DNA of 64,000 bases, from assembly GCA_036345935.2 (NCBI GenBank), contig JADWOT020000001.1, positions 24,941,886-25,005,885 of the forward strand. The letters run 5' to 3'. The notes below the pieces were generated by a model. That model saw only the letters and a program-made list of their open reading frames with translations, ran no database searches and was not told the origin of the DNA. A program made the translations under genes and the position numbers. This DNA is from Taenia hydatigena (Eukaryota > Platyhelminthes > Cestoda > Cyclophyllidea > Taeniidae). This document shows, in pieces, positions 49,700 through 62,059 of the stretch; positions within the stretch are counted from its first letter, which is position 1, and the number at the start of each line of letters is the position of its first letter.

Positions 49700-50110
49700 C
49701 ACCCAATAAATGAGGAGAAAATGCATGAATAAATATTGAATGCATGAATGTCCACCATGACCATCTGTAGCAACACAAAAAACAATTCTGAGTGGGTGGG
49801 AGGTCAAGTTAAACCACCTACGCTGATTTGTGACAGACAAGTTGTTGATGCGCTGTAAGTTACCATTAGAGGTGGGACTTGTAGCTGATGGGTTGGTGTG
49901 CAGCTAATAATATATTTCAGAAGTAGGTAATAGACTGCGAGGGCTGGCATAATGAGCCAGTTTCCGTCATAATGTGCACAATCGACCGCAATGCTATCAT
50001 GCCTGTTTACAAATGGTGTAGCGTCAAGTTAGAGTTACAAATAATTGCATAACCCTGCTGAATATTATGAACTTGAGGGGATTACTGCATGCTAATTGCA
50101 TTTGTGTTCA
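49700..50110 (+). pseudogene. R-repeat copy: degenerate oncosphere-antigen-like exon
   Basis: Diverged copy of 62.2-62.6 kb; both start with GCACCCAAT.....GAG. The plus reading GLVADGLVCS is followed by stops and corresponds to GLMTDRLVCS at 62.4 kb. It is placed where GLEPDSLYNV stands in the 58.2 kb gene. The donor is lost. The link to the antigen family rests on alignment of the R repeat with the 46.9 kb relic, whose exon end and donor fall at the same spot. Confidence 0.3.
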
Positions 50111-50381
50111 CTACGGTCCTTTTATTTGTGATTTGATGAACAATTTTCTACTCTTTCATACATTTAAGTACTATTGGTGACTTTTCGTCCCCTTTTCGAC
50201 ACCACGGTCGTCTCTATTGCAGGCTTATTCTTTCAGTCATTCTTAGTTGCTGCTATTGTCACCGATTAATTTACTGTTCCATTTGATCAAATTTTTCGTG
50301 TAAATGTTATTTAGCCTAAATATCTATGTATATCTTCACCGTTCGTGACGACTTAGTCAGGTTGCAGACCAAAATACAAAA

Positions 50382-50591
50382 TTGAATAATGAGAAAAGAT
50401 CAAGAGTAGAGGAGCCAATGCACTGCGAACGCATCCTATTTGATGGCACTCAACTAAATGTTTCATCAATCCTCCATTATGGTTTGGCGACTTCTGCGTG
50501 CTTCAGAGCGGACGCACAATGTTATCCCAATGAGCTGCTTCCACCCCTATTTAAAAATCTGTTTTTCATAGTATTTGCCAAACAAATTTGA
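50382..50591 (+). pseudogene. possible Fn3-like exon fragment
   Basis: The 69-codon frame has ERILFDGTQLNVSSILHYGL, which resembles the end of a D strand, the E strand and the E-F loop of the antigen-type Fn3 domain. It follows an R-repeat copy, just as the best preserved antigen-like gene (62.96 kb) follows another R copy. No splice sites are evident. This is a weak call. Confidence 0.2.
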
Positions 50592-50599
50592 TTCTGTAT

Positions 50600-53500
50600 C
50601 CAATCTTTATTCGACACAGAGAAATCTTATATGGCTAAATTTGGATCCTTTTTCACACGCTCTTCTCTATACTCACAGAAGACGCGATAGTGCAGATTAA
50701 CAAGCTTAAGGCGCCAATGAAGCGGACTGTTGGAGCAAAGCTCAACTCATTCAACGAAGCTCTATTGAATGGCCTCCAGCTGAATAATTTCAATTTGGAG
50801 TCAGATGCTTATTGTTTGCTCAAATTTCCTTTTACTTAATTTGAACGACCAAAAACAGGTGACATTATTCCGAATTGCAAATTTTTTCAAGTTGCATTTC
50901 TGCCTACCTCCATGCTGATGAGTGTGGGAGTTCGACTAGGAACTGCTCACATGACCTAACACGCCGTATGGTGCAGGCATTGCCTTGAGAGTGAAGTAAA
51001 CCTTTGCTCGTGGTTTGATATGCGCAAGGAGCATTCAGATAAATGCAACACAATGTGTTGGTTCAAATCACTGCTACTCTGATCATGAACTTATAAATGT
51101 CCCTCCTTATTTTGGCGACTGTGCCTTTGGCGATGGATAAAGAAGCTGCTAACCGTAAGTAGGATTCTCTTATCCTACGCTGATCAGCGTAAGCGCGAAA
51201 GCATTTGACATACTATCATACTTGTTGAGTTATGAACTCCTAATTTGGTCGCGTATGCAGCTTCAAGTCATACCAAGAGCAATTCTGTTCCGCTGCGTCT
51301 TCTCACTGTGATTTCCCAATAATTTCTTTGTAGTTTAGAGTCGCAGGTCTCCAAATCTGCACGCCTCGCTTTATCGGAAACGATTAACCATCAATATCGA
51401 CTAACAAGACGCTTCCACTGGTTGATTACAGCGTCCATGACTAATGAAATTGTCATGGTTGATTAGAAACACCAACCGAATATTGCGACTTTTGTTCACT
51501 TCCCTTTCCGATTTCTCTTGACCTTATAATTGCCTTTAAATAGCACCGGAACGGTGTTGCTATCCTACAAATACTTCACGAAAATACGCACGAGCTGATC
51601 TAGAAATCGGAATCGACCGGTAACGCCCATTTCCACTTGTGTCTAAAAAGCGTTACCCATTCCCAATTTTGTTGATATTTTACAACTGAATAGCCTGTTT
51701 TTCTAAGACTAGTGCGTTGATTCTGTTTAACAGCAATAATTGCCACACTGTTTACGCAAATGACGTTGGGCTCCACAAAATTTGTCCAATTTCTGCAGTC
51801 TCGTTTTCTTTCTATAGTTATTTAATTCAAAGAGGCGTGAAGCTAGCAGGGTGGAGGTAAGTGCCGATTTCATTTTTTGCAACCAACTCATAGTTTTAAA
51901 GCATTCAGAGGACTAAGAAGTCATTTATTTAGACTTTCTTAAACTGGAAGTAAGAAGAGAGTGCATGACTATCACAGCATAGGTAATGGGTGTTAGTGAT
52001 GAAGTAATAGCTCTCTGACAGTTTTTGACGGCACACATATCGACTGAGCTTTAGACAAGGGTTAGTCAGATAAATGCTGAGTGAAATGCAAATGCATGGA
52101 AGGTGGAGGCCTACAGCCACGGTATTTATACAAGTTCAAATGTCATCTAGCTTGATAAGGTTGCCGTAGGTTAAAACTTGAAAGTAGCACGATTCTGTGA
52201 CGCATTTTTAAGTCCGATTTCGAAAAATTGCGACACATTCATGGGTACAACTACTGACAAACATTCCAAGTGACACGAAATAGCTTGCGCCTATTTATTC
52301 GTTAGTTCACATTGATTGAAATTCAAATTGCAAGCACAATGTTAGCAGCTGGAATTACGGCCATTTCGGTAAAAAACTAAACTTCTCTAAGATTATCCGC
52401 GCAGTACTTGTTTCATTTAAGAAGCAAAACAGACTGATGCTACCATGAAAATTTTAATGTTATTGTCTAACAAAGTATGCTCGAGTTCTTTTGATTTATT
52501 AAAGCATTTATCTGTTAAGCTTTAGTCGTTTGAGCACCCTAGTTTTACAAGGATTAACTTGACATAGCGTCCGCCTTGGCCAATTCTTTAAATGAAGCAA
52601 GTAAAGGCTTAAGTAGTGTTAATGGCAGTCCTTATTTTACCCTTCCACTGTGTCATAGTTTGCTAAATTTAGCAAAAACGTCTAATTGCGAACCCGGGTA
52701 GGCAATAATTAGTGAGAAGATGTCTCAGTACATGGGAAATACGTGTGCATTTACGAAAGGCTTAAGCACCAGCAAACGTTTTGGTATCCTTGATTAATTG
52801 TGTACAAGAACGCAATGTATTCACAAGCCATAAAGACAAGATCAACCTCCTACACTGACTTGTGGTTGAACCGTTGCTGTTCGCATCATTTTTTATACTT
52901 CAATGACAGGACTTGTTACAGGCAGATTACTGTAGTGCCTAACGCGTTTTTCTAAGTTTCGCAACATTTTGAAAACTGGCATCTAATATGACTGTTTGCA
53001 ACATGTATGTTTTGCAGTGGGTTCTATATTGCCTCACAGAATTGCAACTTCACTGTAGGCACTTGTGGCACATACTGTCCAACGAGTAAAGACAAATTAG
53101 AGGCAGCTCTACGACTGTCTTAAAAAGTGGGTTTGCCGTTGTTAAGCAGTGCATTCAAAAAGGTCATGCCCATGTTTTCACTCCTTAAGCTAAACATTAA
53201 CTGCATTCGTACCAAGGTTTCCTGAGTAGATTAGATTTAGGTTGACCAATACACGGCTCATTATGGGAATTTTTACAAAATACCATGACCTCGCCCATGT
53301 TCTCCCCAATTCTGCTCCCTAGTGCTTTGGGAACGATTGGACGTATGATGAGGAGATAAGCCGCATCTGCTACTCAAAGCATCCCATTTGCCTGACAAAA
53401 TGCCCGCGTGTAGTGTTGCATTTGGAAGGCAGGCATAATAAAGTCCTGTCAGCCACCTCAGCTCTTGTCATTGTGCTATAAGTTAGCACCTTACTATTCT

Positions 53501-54500
53501 GTAGTTTAATAAAAGAAATTTCCCAAAGAGGTGTGTTAAGCAGCCTTTTTATTGAAGTTGAGGCGCTGGTGAATAAACCGCCTTGCAACACTTTCCTTGG
53601 AGTTGCGTTAGTTCCACAATGTTTCAGCTGAGCTGGGATGTTTGAGGATTAGCTAAACTACGAATTGACGGACTCCGACTAGTAGCAAAGCCACCTACAA
53701 ATAGTTAAATTTACAAACCTTTTGATTTCTAACTTGGAAAAGACAATAACGACGAATTGGACTTTACAAAACTTACAACTTGTTTCTCGGACAAATAAGA
53801 AATGAAGATCCATTTTCATCTACGTAGAATCCATCGAAATGCCCATAGGTGAACAGGCAAATAAAATCATGATGCCCATTACCACATAGAATGGTAACAT
53901 TTACTAACAATCACCCTGGGTAAACGAAAAAGGGTGTTTTCATAACTTAAGAGAAAATATATTCTAGTCCTGTCGAACTCTCTAGTAGGCGCATTTTCGT
54001 AGTAATTTAGGAACAACTCTCTAAGCATATTAGCTAGTCATCGCCTCCACATTTTTTAAAGGAGTGTAAAAAGGAAGACTTTTCCTTTGCACCTGTAAGC
54101 TCATAACTCATTGGCGATTCTATGCTTAATCCGCCCTAGTTACAACCCGCATTCAATTGCCGCGAAAGATGCCTTATTGTGAATATTTTACTTAGACTAA
54201 TGGTCCTGTTGTGGCGTAATCTACGACTGCTGCTTGATAGCTTAATACTAACTTTCGTTATAGCGCAGCAATCCTAATATTCTTTGCAGCATTCGAAGTT
54301 CAGAATCCAAATGATTGCAAACAATGTCAATGCTTTTAAAATTAGCATCGAAAGACATCCCACAGTTTGGGTGCATTGCGAACCGCAAAGTTACTACTTA
54401 TACGATAAAGACTACCGCTAAAATTGCTCAATTGCGGAAGTCTTTTAGTCACGAACCAGTGTTGAAAACTCATCTTGAACGCTTTTAAGCGTGTTAGAGC
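50600..54500. other. no recognisable gene
   Basis: The longest frames are 73 codons (53370-53591 minus) and 63 codons (51929-52120 minus). No family, RNA gene or repeat partner was recognised. This is the quietest stretch of the right half. Confidence 0.5.
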
Positions 54501-55300
54501 ACTATATGCTTACGAGAAATCCTTAAGCACAGTAACACACATTGGTGCAGTCACGATTATGGTAGTCAGTACCCTCCGCTACATCGACCAAATGGCGATA
54601 TCTAAACTGCGATCGCACTCAATTTAGCTCTTCTTTGTCGCAATATTTACATACCGACTGGAGAGAGGCAGACATTGTTAAGCCTATCTCGATAGACTGG
54701 AAGCAAAGAAGTGCTGAAATCATATTGGCCGGCTCTCTGTAATAAGTAATAAAACTTGTGCAGGTAATGTTAAGCTATGCGTGTATGGTAGCACTACTTT
54801 ACCTAGATCTATGAGTGGTTGTGCATCGCATTATTTGATAGTTACTTGGCACTTTACTGAAATGGGCCGCGCTTCGACCGATAGCATGGTCTGTGCAGTT
54901 TGTTCCCCTATTAAGAGTAGATCTGTGTGAGCTGTCCTCAAGTTGGTTACGGACCGCTGTTCGTGCTCTAAATCTGAAATTCAAGTCAAAGTGGGCACTC
55001 ACAGTTAAAGGGTACATTTGTCGAGGGCTGTAAATCACGCAGGGTGACTTACCCTTTCGCTCATTTTTTTGAAGTAAAGTTATATTTAGCTACCCAACTC
55101 CATTTAGTTTCTCCAAAATAAATTTTGCATTTGGGCCATTTTATTTGACTGCTGTCCATGGTAGGTCAAACATAGCATGCGATGCCAATGATTGGCAGAA
55201 CAGTATCGATTCATAAACATCATCTGCTAAATGCGAGATTGTCTTGCACTCTTTCTCGTTGGCTAGTCTGCCTTTGGTTCCAAGCAGTCATAAAATAGTT
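54500..55300 (+). repeat. diverged duplication shared with 41.3-42.2 kb
   Basis: Partner of 41300-42200 in the same orientation, containing the Fn3-like relic at 54780-55045. Confidence 0.6.
54780..55045 (+). pseudogene. possible oncosphere-antigen-like Fn3 relic
   Basis: The plus reading SMSGCASHYLIVTWHFTEMG parallels the copy at 41.68 kb and has the B-strand Trp. A stop interrupts it near 54930, and a second near 55030 just before a CAGGGTGACTT donor-like site. The minus strand is also open for 79 codons here (54799-55038), so an open frame alone is not evidence. The support is the paired conservation. Confidence 0.3.
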
Positions 55301-55501
55301 GTGTTAGAGATCCTTTTACTTCAACTTCAAGAGTTTGTTGCATAAAGTCCGCATTTTATTTCCACCATGCTGTCAACCTATGTGTTCCTATTTTGGAAAA
55401 CAAAATAATCAAAATAATTGCTGAAGAATGATTGGCACCTGTAGCGTCTAGTGGTCGTGCCGGTGATCTTGTGCAACCAAAAATTAACGCTATCTGAGTG
55501 A

Positions 55502-55760
55502 ATGAATTATAGGTCAATTTCGAGACACAGAATTGAGGCATTTAGCATACAAACCGAAGTGAATGTTAAGGTTAAGCTTTTGCGATGGAGAGGCTATAGC
55601 TCTGCAGATGGACATGCGGTCACGCTAATTCCTTTGTTCGGCAAAGTAATTGAGACCCAAACCAACGATTTTCTTTTTACTTTAGGTGACTAACAAGTAG
55701 AGTTTTGTGTCAAGACTCCAGGCCTTCATAATTTTAGTTGGCGTTCCCCAAGTAAGAGAA
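55502..55760 (+). pseudogene. oncosphere-antigen-like Fn3 exon relic
   Basis: The 63-codon frame reads VKVKLLRWRGYSSADGHAVT and then VIETQTNDFLFTLGD. The order (hydrophobic B strand with Trp, loop with Gly, C strand, then TNDFLFTLGDL-like E strand) is what an Fn3 exon of this family shows. After the stop the same frame gives EFCVKTPG, which could be the F strand. About 250 bases on, ETSQPASALLFFIDF at 55.97-56.02 kb might be the tail exon. The stop makes it a relic. Confidence 0.35.
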
Positions 55761-56049
55761 GGAATGTCCGCTATGGCCAATTCACATGAACGCAGCAAAA
55801 CAAGGATTATTTAGAGCAGGTGGGCAGCACTCCTTCCACTATTTTCCTAATATGAGACAATTCGCACCATAGTGTTCTGGTTTGCCAAATTTCGTCAAAG
55901 CAGCCGATCGCAAACTGAAGTAGGCAATAAGTGCGGAGAATACAACTCAGAAGTTAGGAGATGCGCAAGCATCCCCTTGAAACTTCACAACCAGCAAGCG
56001 CTTTGCTCTTTTTCATTGATTTCTTACAAGAAAACAGTGCAGCTACACG

Positions 56050-56640
56050 GTTGAAAGGAGCTCAAGGCAAACACACCAAATTGACCTGCAGGTGGAACTC
56101 TACTGCCTGTAGATTAATTCGATTACAGTTGCTGGATTCTCACTGGAAAAGAAGCATTGCGAATGCCATGCACACAGCTTCCTCATCATGGAGGGTGTGG
56201 TAGTCAGATTCATCCATTTGGTGACACCATCGACGTGTAGGCAGCCACTTACAAGCATTGGCATGGGTGAAATTAAAAGGCTATCCTCATGCAACCACAT
56301 CGATTACTATATTTAATCACACTGCAACGCAGCAAACGGCAGCGTCAATGTGTGGTGGTATATTTTGAGTCAGGCATACCAAAGAATAAACCGAGCTATG
56401 ACCTAAGGCATATGCGTTTGAAGTTTGACGACCATATAATGCTATACTAGGCATGGTATTGGGGCCATAAATGCAGTCACATCAGTCACTCAATAGTGAG
56501 GAGTGCCTAACCAAAGAGGGCACTTTCATAACGATGCCGATTACTAATATTTGACTACCCACAGTGCCTTACATTAAAAGTGGCAATAGGCCATCTGATA
56601 TGGTGCCGCCCACATGCGGAACGCTTCATGTCGAGGTGTG
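56050..56640. other. no recognisable gene
   Basis: Continuation of the 80-codon frame 55961-56203 and an opposing 66-codon frame. No domain was recognised. Confidence 0.4.
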
Positions 56641-57960
56641 CGTAAATGCAAAGTCTCTGTGCGGATCAAGAATATTGCATTTCAGTAAGATATTAGAAAC
56701 TCGCAGGAAATCATGGGCTCAAATCTTTTTCTGCTTTGAAGATTGCGCTTCACTTCCGCCTCATTACTCTTGTGATTACTTTTAGCCGCTGAGCAAGTTG
56801 ATACTCAATTATCAACCCTATTAGCATAAATGGAAAATCATTTAACATACAGTGGCACTTGCTACGCACCTAATTTCTTTTATATTCATTATGCGTCCTC
56901 TCAAACCAAGTAGCCCGTTAATCTAGACAGCACCTACTCAATTTGTATCCATCTTTTCATTGTCCTGTGGGTCTTAGTAAAATAGTGTCTTATACATATA
57001 GTTTTGGTAGTAACTTGTCAACCACACGCGCCGAAAGTAGTAGCATGATCTTTAATTCGTAAAAAGAAAATGGCTACAAATCGCCAAATGCATTTGACTG
57101 CATAATCTTTCTATCGCCACCTCACCGGCACATCGATTGCGCATATGATAATTTAGAACGGTACCTCAATATTGCACATACTGTTCTCCTACTCTAGCGT
57201 ATTCTGTTGATTTTTACGGTGGCTTTAAAATAATGTGTGGGAGTAGTTGAGTGCTGTGCATTTACACCTGAACATGCTTGTATAAGGCCGGACATTCCAT
57301 TACTTGCCTATAAATTGTGAACGTATTCACTGAACTTCATACCCATACATGTCCTGCTTTTGTAGGTAACACATTAGTCCCTGATATTGCTCTAAAATGC
57401 GTTCGCCAAAAAGGCACGTTTTTCTTTGAGAGCGAATCAAGTAGAATACCAATTTAATGCACTTTACTTTCGCAACATCGTGACTTCCTTCCACCTGCTG
57501 CAACCATTATCATCTACTGTCGCCACTAATTTCTCCAAAGTCAGTGGTACCAACGACTTCCCTTCGTATCTTTGAATCAGTTGAAGTCAGACTTCTGTCC
57601 AACGTATTTTTACTTTCCCTTAAAGATTTAACGTAGAATCTCAAAATCACCCTTATACCTTGTCGCAAAACCCACAGCTGAAGTCAAAATATTTTTTATA
57701 ATCAGGTATCGATGATCATGTAAAGTTGGCAGGAATAATTTATGCTAACTCAGTCTCTGCAATGCATGTAATTGCCAAATGCGGATATGGTCTGTGATTC
57801 TAAATCATTAGGCAGGAATATGTGAGATAATTTTTAAACGAGGCGTGTCCACACAATGGCAAATGAAGCGCACTACTACTATATCCTAGTAGCAATCAAT
57901 TTGCCTCTTCTATTCGCAAAGGTGATCGGAATCCTGCTTTTGCTATTAGCAGCACTATGT
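56640..57960 (+). repeat. diverged duplication shared with 45.18-46.56 kb
   Basis: Partner of 45180-46560 in the same orientation. Here it leads directly into the antigen-like gene at 58.05 kb. Confidence 0.7.
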
Positions 57961-57969
57961 TGGAAATAA
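57856..57969 (+). other. candidate signal-peptide exon
   Basis: An ATG at 57856 opens a 37-codon frame, MANEAHYYYILVAINLPLLF followed by AK and a second hydrophobic run, ending at TAA. A possible donor, AAAG|GTGATC, lies after codon 22. A short leader exon just upstream of the Fn3 exon is the normal layout in EG95-type genes, and the next exon begins about 130 bases on. The hydrophobic stretch is long for a signal peptide, and the intron phase (0) is unconfirmed. Confidence 0.3.
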
Positions 57970-58049
57970 TTTATGCATAGCTAAGAGCATCAAGTCATTT
58001 ATGCTATGCGACAATGTTTTTGCTTAAGGCGCTTTGACAGAAGGCATGA

Positions 58050-58634
58050 ATGCGAAAGAAACCTCATATTTGCCAAATATTTACATAAGCCGAGTTGGTT
58101 CAATCCTCATTCATCTGAGTTAAAACCCTCAGAATCCCGATTGAATTATACCCGAATCGCTGCAACACCGCCTCATCACTCTCAACCCTACGCGAGAAAG
58201 TTGTTGGCTTCGATTTTCAATCACTTTATACTGACGGATTGGAACCCGATTCATTATACAATGTGTCAGCGAAGGTATACGGAATTAAGGACAGGATTTG
58301 TGCTTATAATGCAAGCATGGAAACACTGTCCGATGGTAAGTTGATATCTGTGAATATGATGTGCAGCTGCACATCAGGTGAATGCACTCACAGACATTCC
58401 TCTAAGGTGGTGTTTATTAGGGCATGTTGTGAGACTCGCTACCATGAGGCAGTCGATAATCCTAATTGCTACGCATGTAACAGTCTAGCTTACTTTACAA
58501 TCTGCATGGCATAATTATTTGCGCATTCTATTTACACAGGCGAAGAAACAAAAAACCTGACCACAAGTGGGTCTGCCTTAACTTTCGTAATCGCTAAGGC
58601 CGTTCAGACTTGCCTCGTGATATTTTCTGCCTGA
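58050..58634 (+). pseudogene. EG95/oncosphere-antigen-family gene, probably frameshifted
   Basis: EG95-type proteins are secreted or surface antigens of the taeniid oncosphere with one Fn3 domain and a short hydrophobic tail. Here the plus strand gives DGLEPDSLYNVSAKVYG and, to the exon end, NASMETLSDG, the E-to-G strands of such a domain. The exon ends at 58335 with a perfect phase-1 donor G|GTAAGT. A 204-base intron ends TTCTATTTACACAG, and the next exon (58540-58634) reads EETKNL, then TSGSALTFVIA and a hydrophobic end before TGA. The Ser-Gly-Ser-Ala-Leu-Thr tail is characteristic of the family. The first half of the Fn3 domain (FNP...SRLNY) seems to lie in another frame at about 58.09-58.17 kb, and an in-frame stop at 58116 blocks a full exon. 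So it is a pseudogene unless an alternative acceptor is used. Confidence 0.7.
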
Positions 58635-59351
58635 AGGCTTGCGTAAGTCAGCTTGATAGATCTATTGTTTTATTTAAATGGAATATTTGCTAAGCACATC
58701 AGCCCTTTTCTGCCATAGGACTCTCATTGTCAGGATTGCACAACTCGTTATTCATGTTTAATTAACAATCTTGTGACTTCTCTTTGCGAAAAGTTTGTGT
58801 GACAATTAAAGGGCTTTTAATATTCGCCCTTCTCTTTTCACTAATGATTTTATTTTGTGACTTGAAAGACTTTTACTGCCTTCCAATAGCACCTGGCAGG
58901 GTCGTTAAAATTCAGTGCTTCCATTCGTCAGCAGGCTGCCGGTCTTCATGCAAAGGTATGACACCTGCACACCAGTTTCTTTTGTTAACGATGTAGGGTA
59001 TCTCAAACATTCATATGCTTACTGATCTGAATAAATGGCAGCCATGTGCGCCAAATGCAAAATTTTTAGGCATTGCAGCTCAAAGACTGAATGGAAGGAA
59101 GTTTTCTCAAAGAAAACACCATTTGACCACCTGGCGATCGTTGGGTTTAAATTGTTCTGTAGCAAAATAATCAAGGTGTTCATACTAATTTACGTTGTTT
59201 AGCACATTTACCGATTGACGTCCTCCTAACCTTTAACAGGGTTAGTCAGCGTGCAGGGTGGATCATAATTAACTTTCGCCATCTAAACACATTACCATTT
59301 ATCCTACCCATAAATGTCATCTGATGTTTAGTTTACCAACATAGTAGATTC

Positions 59352-59580
59352 GTGAATTCGAAAACGTTGCATTCATGCAAACCGCCGTTATCACCGTGCG
59401 ACTATCAAGAAGGCCGAGATGTCGTGATCACTTATGTGCGAGACTGCAAGATTTGGGTAGGCACCGTTCATGGAATTACGCCTTCAAAGGAGAAACGACT
59501 AGTTATCTGCGCTGCGTCTCATTTGTTCAACTTTCTTATTCTCAATAATTGTGACATGCATTAAGTCGACTTGGCCTTAG
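59352..59580 (+). pseudogene. oncosphere-antigen-like Fn3 exon relic
   Basis: The 70-codon frame reads CDYQEGRDVVITYVRD, then WVGTVHGITPSKEKRLVICA, the C-strand to F-strand course of an Fn3 domain (G-I-T-P-S at the E-F turn). It then meets a stop about 24 residues after the turn, where the family exon should run a few residues further. The donor position reads GCCTTA instead of GTAAGT. No tail exon was found. The downstream repeat (59740) is shared with the relic at 11 kb. Confidence 0.45.
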
Positions 59581-59739
59581 CATCCCTTATAACATCGCAC
59601 TTCTGCTAAGGGGTGAGTCACATCACAGTTTTTGTTATGCTATCGCAAACACTGATCGTACCAGCATTAAGTTACTTAGATGATTCCGCATTCTCTCCCA
59701 TTGTTATGCTAGGACAATTTCCAATATTAGTCGTTTCTT

Positions 59740-60120
59740 TGCTTAGTGAAAAAGACTTATAGCTTGCTATTCACCGAAGTAGGCACACAAGTGCTTATCC
59801 CCTTTTTTCCATTAAAGTCAGCAATGCTTATTGGTCAGAGCAAAGGATTATAGGTTCTACGAAAGATTATCAGATAAGTGGAATCTCATGCTTGGCTGCA
59901 AGAAAGCCAAAAATTCGAATATTTGAGCTCACCAATGTGCTAGAGACCGAAACGTGAAGCAAAGATTCATTTCGCACAATTACTGCGTTATGTTATGATC
60001 TCTTTCAACATATTTGTCCATCTGTCTGCAAAATTAAAGCTGCCCTGTGTCACTTTTTGGATTTGTTCAGAATTGTGAAAGTGCACTTATAGGATTTGAT
60101 GCCCCAAGGCTCCATTTAGG
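59740..60120 (+). repeat. diverged repeat shared with 11.18-11.56 kb
   Basis: Partner of 11180-11560 in the same orientation. The match may continue weakly to 60.25 kb (TTTCGTGGTGAG against TTCGGTGGTGAG). Confidence 0.65.
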
Positions 60121-60639
60121 TACATTCAGATGGTGAAAGGATGCTAAAACTTTGCCTTTTCCAATACATTTGATTTGTTGTGATTCTTAGCAAACTAAAT
60201 ACTGCGGTTTCGTGGTGAGTAACACCCATCCAATCGCTGCCCTGCTTGTTAAATGCAATTGAATTAGACGCTATTTTAAATCACAAACCATGAGGTTATC
60301 TTTCCCCAATAAATGGTTTCAAGAAAGTAAGTTGCAGATTATGGAGTCATACAGAGAAGAAAAGTGCTAAAAAGACTTTTTTGCAGCCTTCTACCTTGCC
60401 GGTTGTGAAAGTTTATGCACTTTTCAAAGTCTGCCGATTTACAATAGCACAATAGTAAACAGTTGCAAAGGCGATCACAAGTCTCCTTACAATGATATTC
60501 TTTTGCGCATTGGTAACAGTTTTAGACTAAGATGATGCGCTTAAGGCCCACAATTTTATGCACTGCGCTTACCTTTCCATCTCATGTAGCTGTAGTTGGC
60601 AATTGACCTGACCACCAAACGTGTGCAGCATTAGCTTTC

Positions 60640-60880
60640 GCGAGATGCTGTCAGCTTGAGCAGCTGCGCTTTTGCCCGCTACAGGTGTGCGTATTAGGCA
60701 GATAGAACTCTAAGAGTGATGTCAGAGAGCGCTCAGTCAGTCAGGCGATGCCCTCGATGCTTAAGGGGGGAGGGGCAGTGGAGGCCGCTCAGAACGCCAG
60801 TGTTTGTGAGTCTCCTGTATTACAACGCTATATGTTTAACGATAAAAAGATCATAATAAAGACTGATAAATTGTCGACCA
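60640..60880 (+). other. GC-rich block with purine run and AATAAA
   Basis: Unlike its AT-rich flanks this block has GAGAGCGCTCAGTCAGTCAG, then TTAAGGGGGGAGGGGCAGTG, then an AATAAAGACT signal near 60855. This could be the 3' end of a transcript or a retroelement end with a polypurine tract. No terminal repeats or coding frame were found, so it is left unnamed. 60.9-61.3 kb holds only a 63-codon frame. Confidence 0.3.
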
Positions 60881-61332
60881 ATTCATTCTTATTTAGATTT
60901 GCCTTGAGTTCAACTTAGCTTTAGCATGATTAATCTTTTCCTGTGTTTCGAATCCCAAAAGGATGTGGACTTCCAAAAATTTGGGATAGCATGGGTGACA
61001 TCAAAATGAGTGTATTCGGGTAAAGGGCTACATAATTTCTTGTGTAGTGAGCATTTAAAGGCAAAATTACTTTCGTTTGCAACTTTCCGGTCATTTATTG
61101 GCCTACAACAGCGCGTTTTACTGCGCGTGCTGAATGGTCAAGTAATATGTCGATAAACTTTGCAACGCTCGGCGGCTATAACTCGTGTTTCGGCTTTCGA
61201 GACACATCTACTTGCATGACGCACGCTAGCATTTCAGACAGTTGTAAGCACAACCACGCTTTCTACTGCTTATTTAAAAAAAAAACACCGATCATAAGGG
61301 CTCATGACATGCCAAATGCAATTCATCGCCTG

Positions 61333-61815
61333 GTGTGAAGAACCACGGTCGATTGTGCTCATCGCGATGGGAATTAGCCCATTATGTTAAGTCACCCGGT
61401 CCAGTACCTTACTTTTATATCTACTATCAACTGCACACCAACCTATCTGCCATAAGCCCTATCTGTGATGGTAACCAACAGCGCAACAGCAGCTTGTCTG
61501 TTACGAGTCAGCGCAGGGGTTCAGCTTGGCCTCCTCCTTTCTGCCACGTGGCAACACCGTGGTCTCGCATGAAATCACTTGAGCAAAACAATTATCTTGG
61601 TATTGATGTGCAGGGTACTGGCAAACGCCCAAGCATTGAGTATTTATTCCACCACTTTATTCTCATCGATTGGGTGCTTCAACTTCGAATTAGGTGCAAT
61701 TACGGATTTTAGCAGCCTGAGGCATAATGCAATGTGGATGATCATAAAACAGTTAAATCGTGAAATAAGTACTGCCCGTACACTCTAACAATTCCTCATT
61801 TACTTCAGTTTGTGC
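61333..61815 (-). pseudogene. R-repeat copy, left arm of near-identical inverted repeat IR2
   Basis: Reverse complement of 62060-62548 at about 97 percent by eye. Read on the minus strand it corresponds to the antigen-like relic at 46.9 kb; on the plus strand it is open for 125 codons (61335-61712). That plus frame is not kept in the older R copy at 49.9 kb, so it is probably chance plus recent identity. The outer boundary is abrupt at 61333. Confidence 0.5.
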
Positions 61816-62059
61816 AAATAGTGTCCGGAGATCGTGATAGTTCAGGCAGATCTGCTAATCTTTATGATTCTGGCTTGCTTAAATAACTCATCAGAAATAC
61901 GCACTTAATACCACCAGGGCAACGTAACGCATCCACCTTTGAGAGCCTTAACATGAACCTAGGTCGCATACCGAAGAGAATATATAGCTTAATATCTCAA
62001 ACAAAGCATTTTGCAGGCATGGGTTTGACAGGTTGCCTGTCTAAGCAAATTTGCATAAA

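Noticed and set aside
51050..51080. GGTTCAAATCA, tRNA B-box-like
   Set aside because: No matching A box or cloverleaf upstream.
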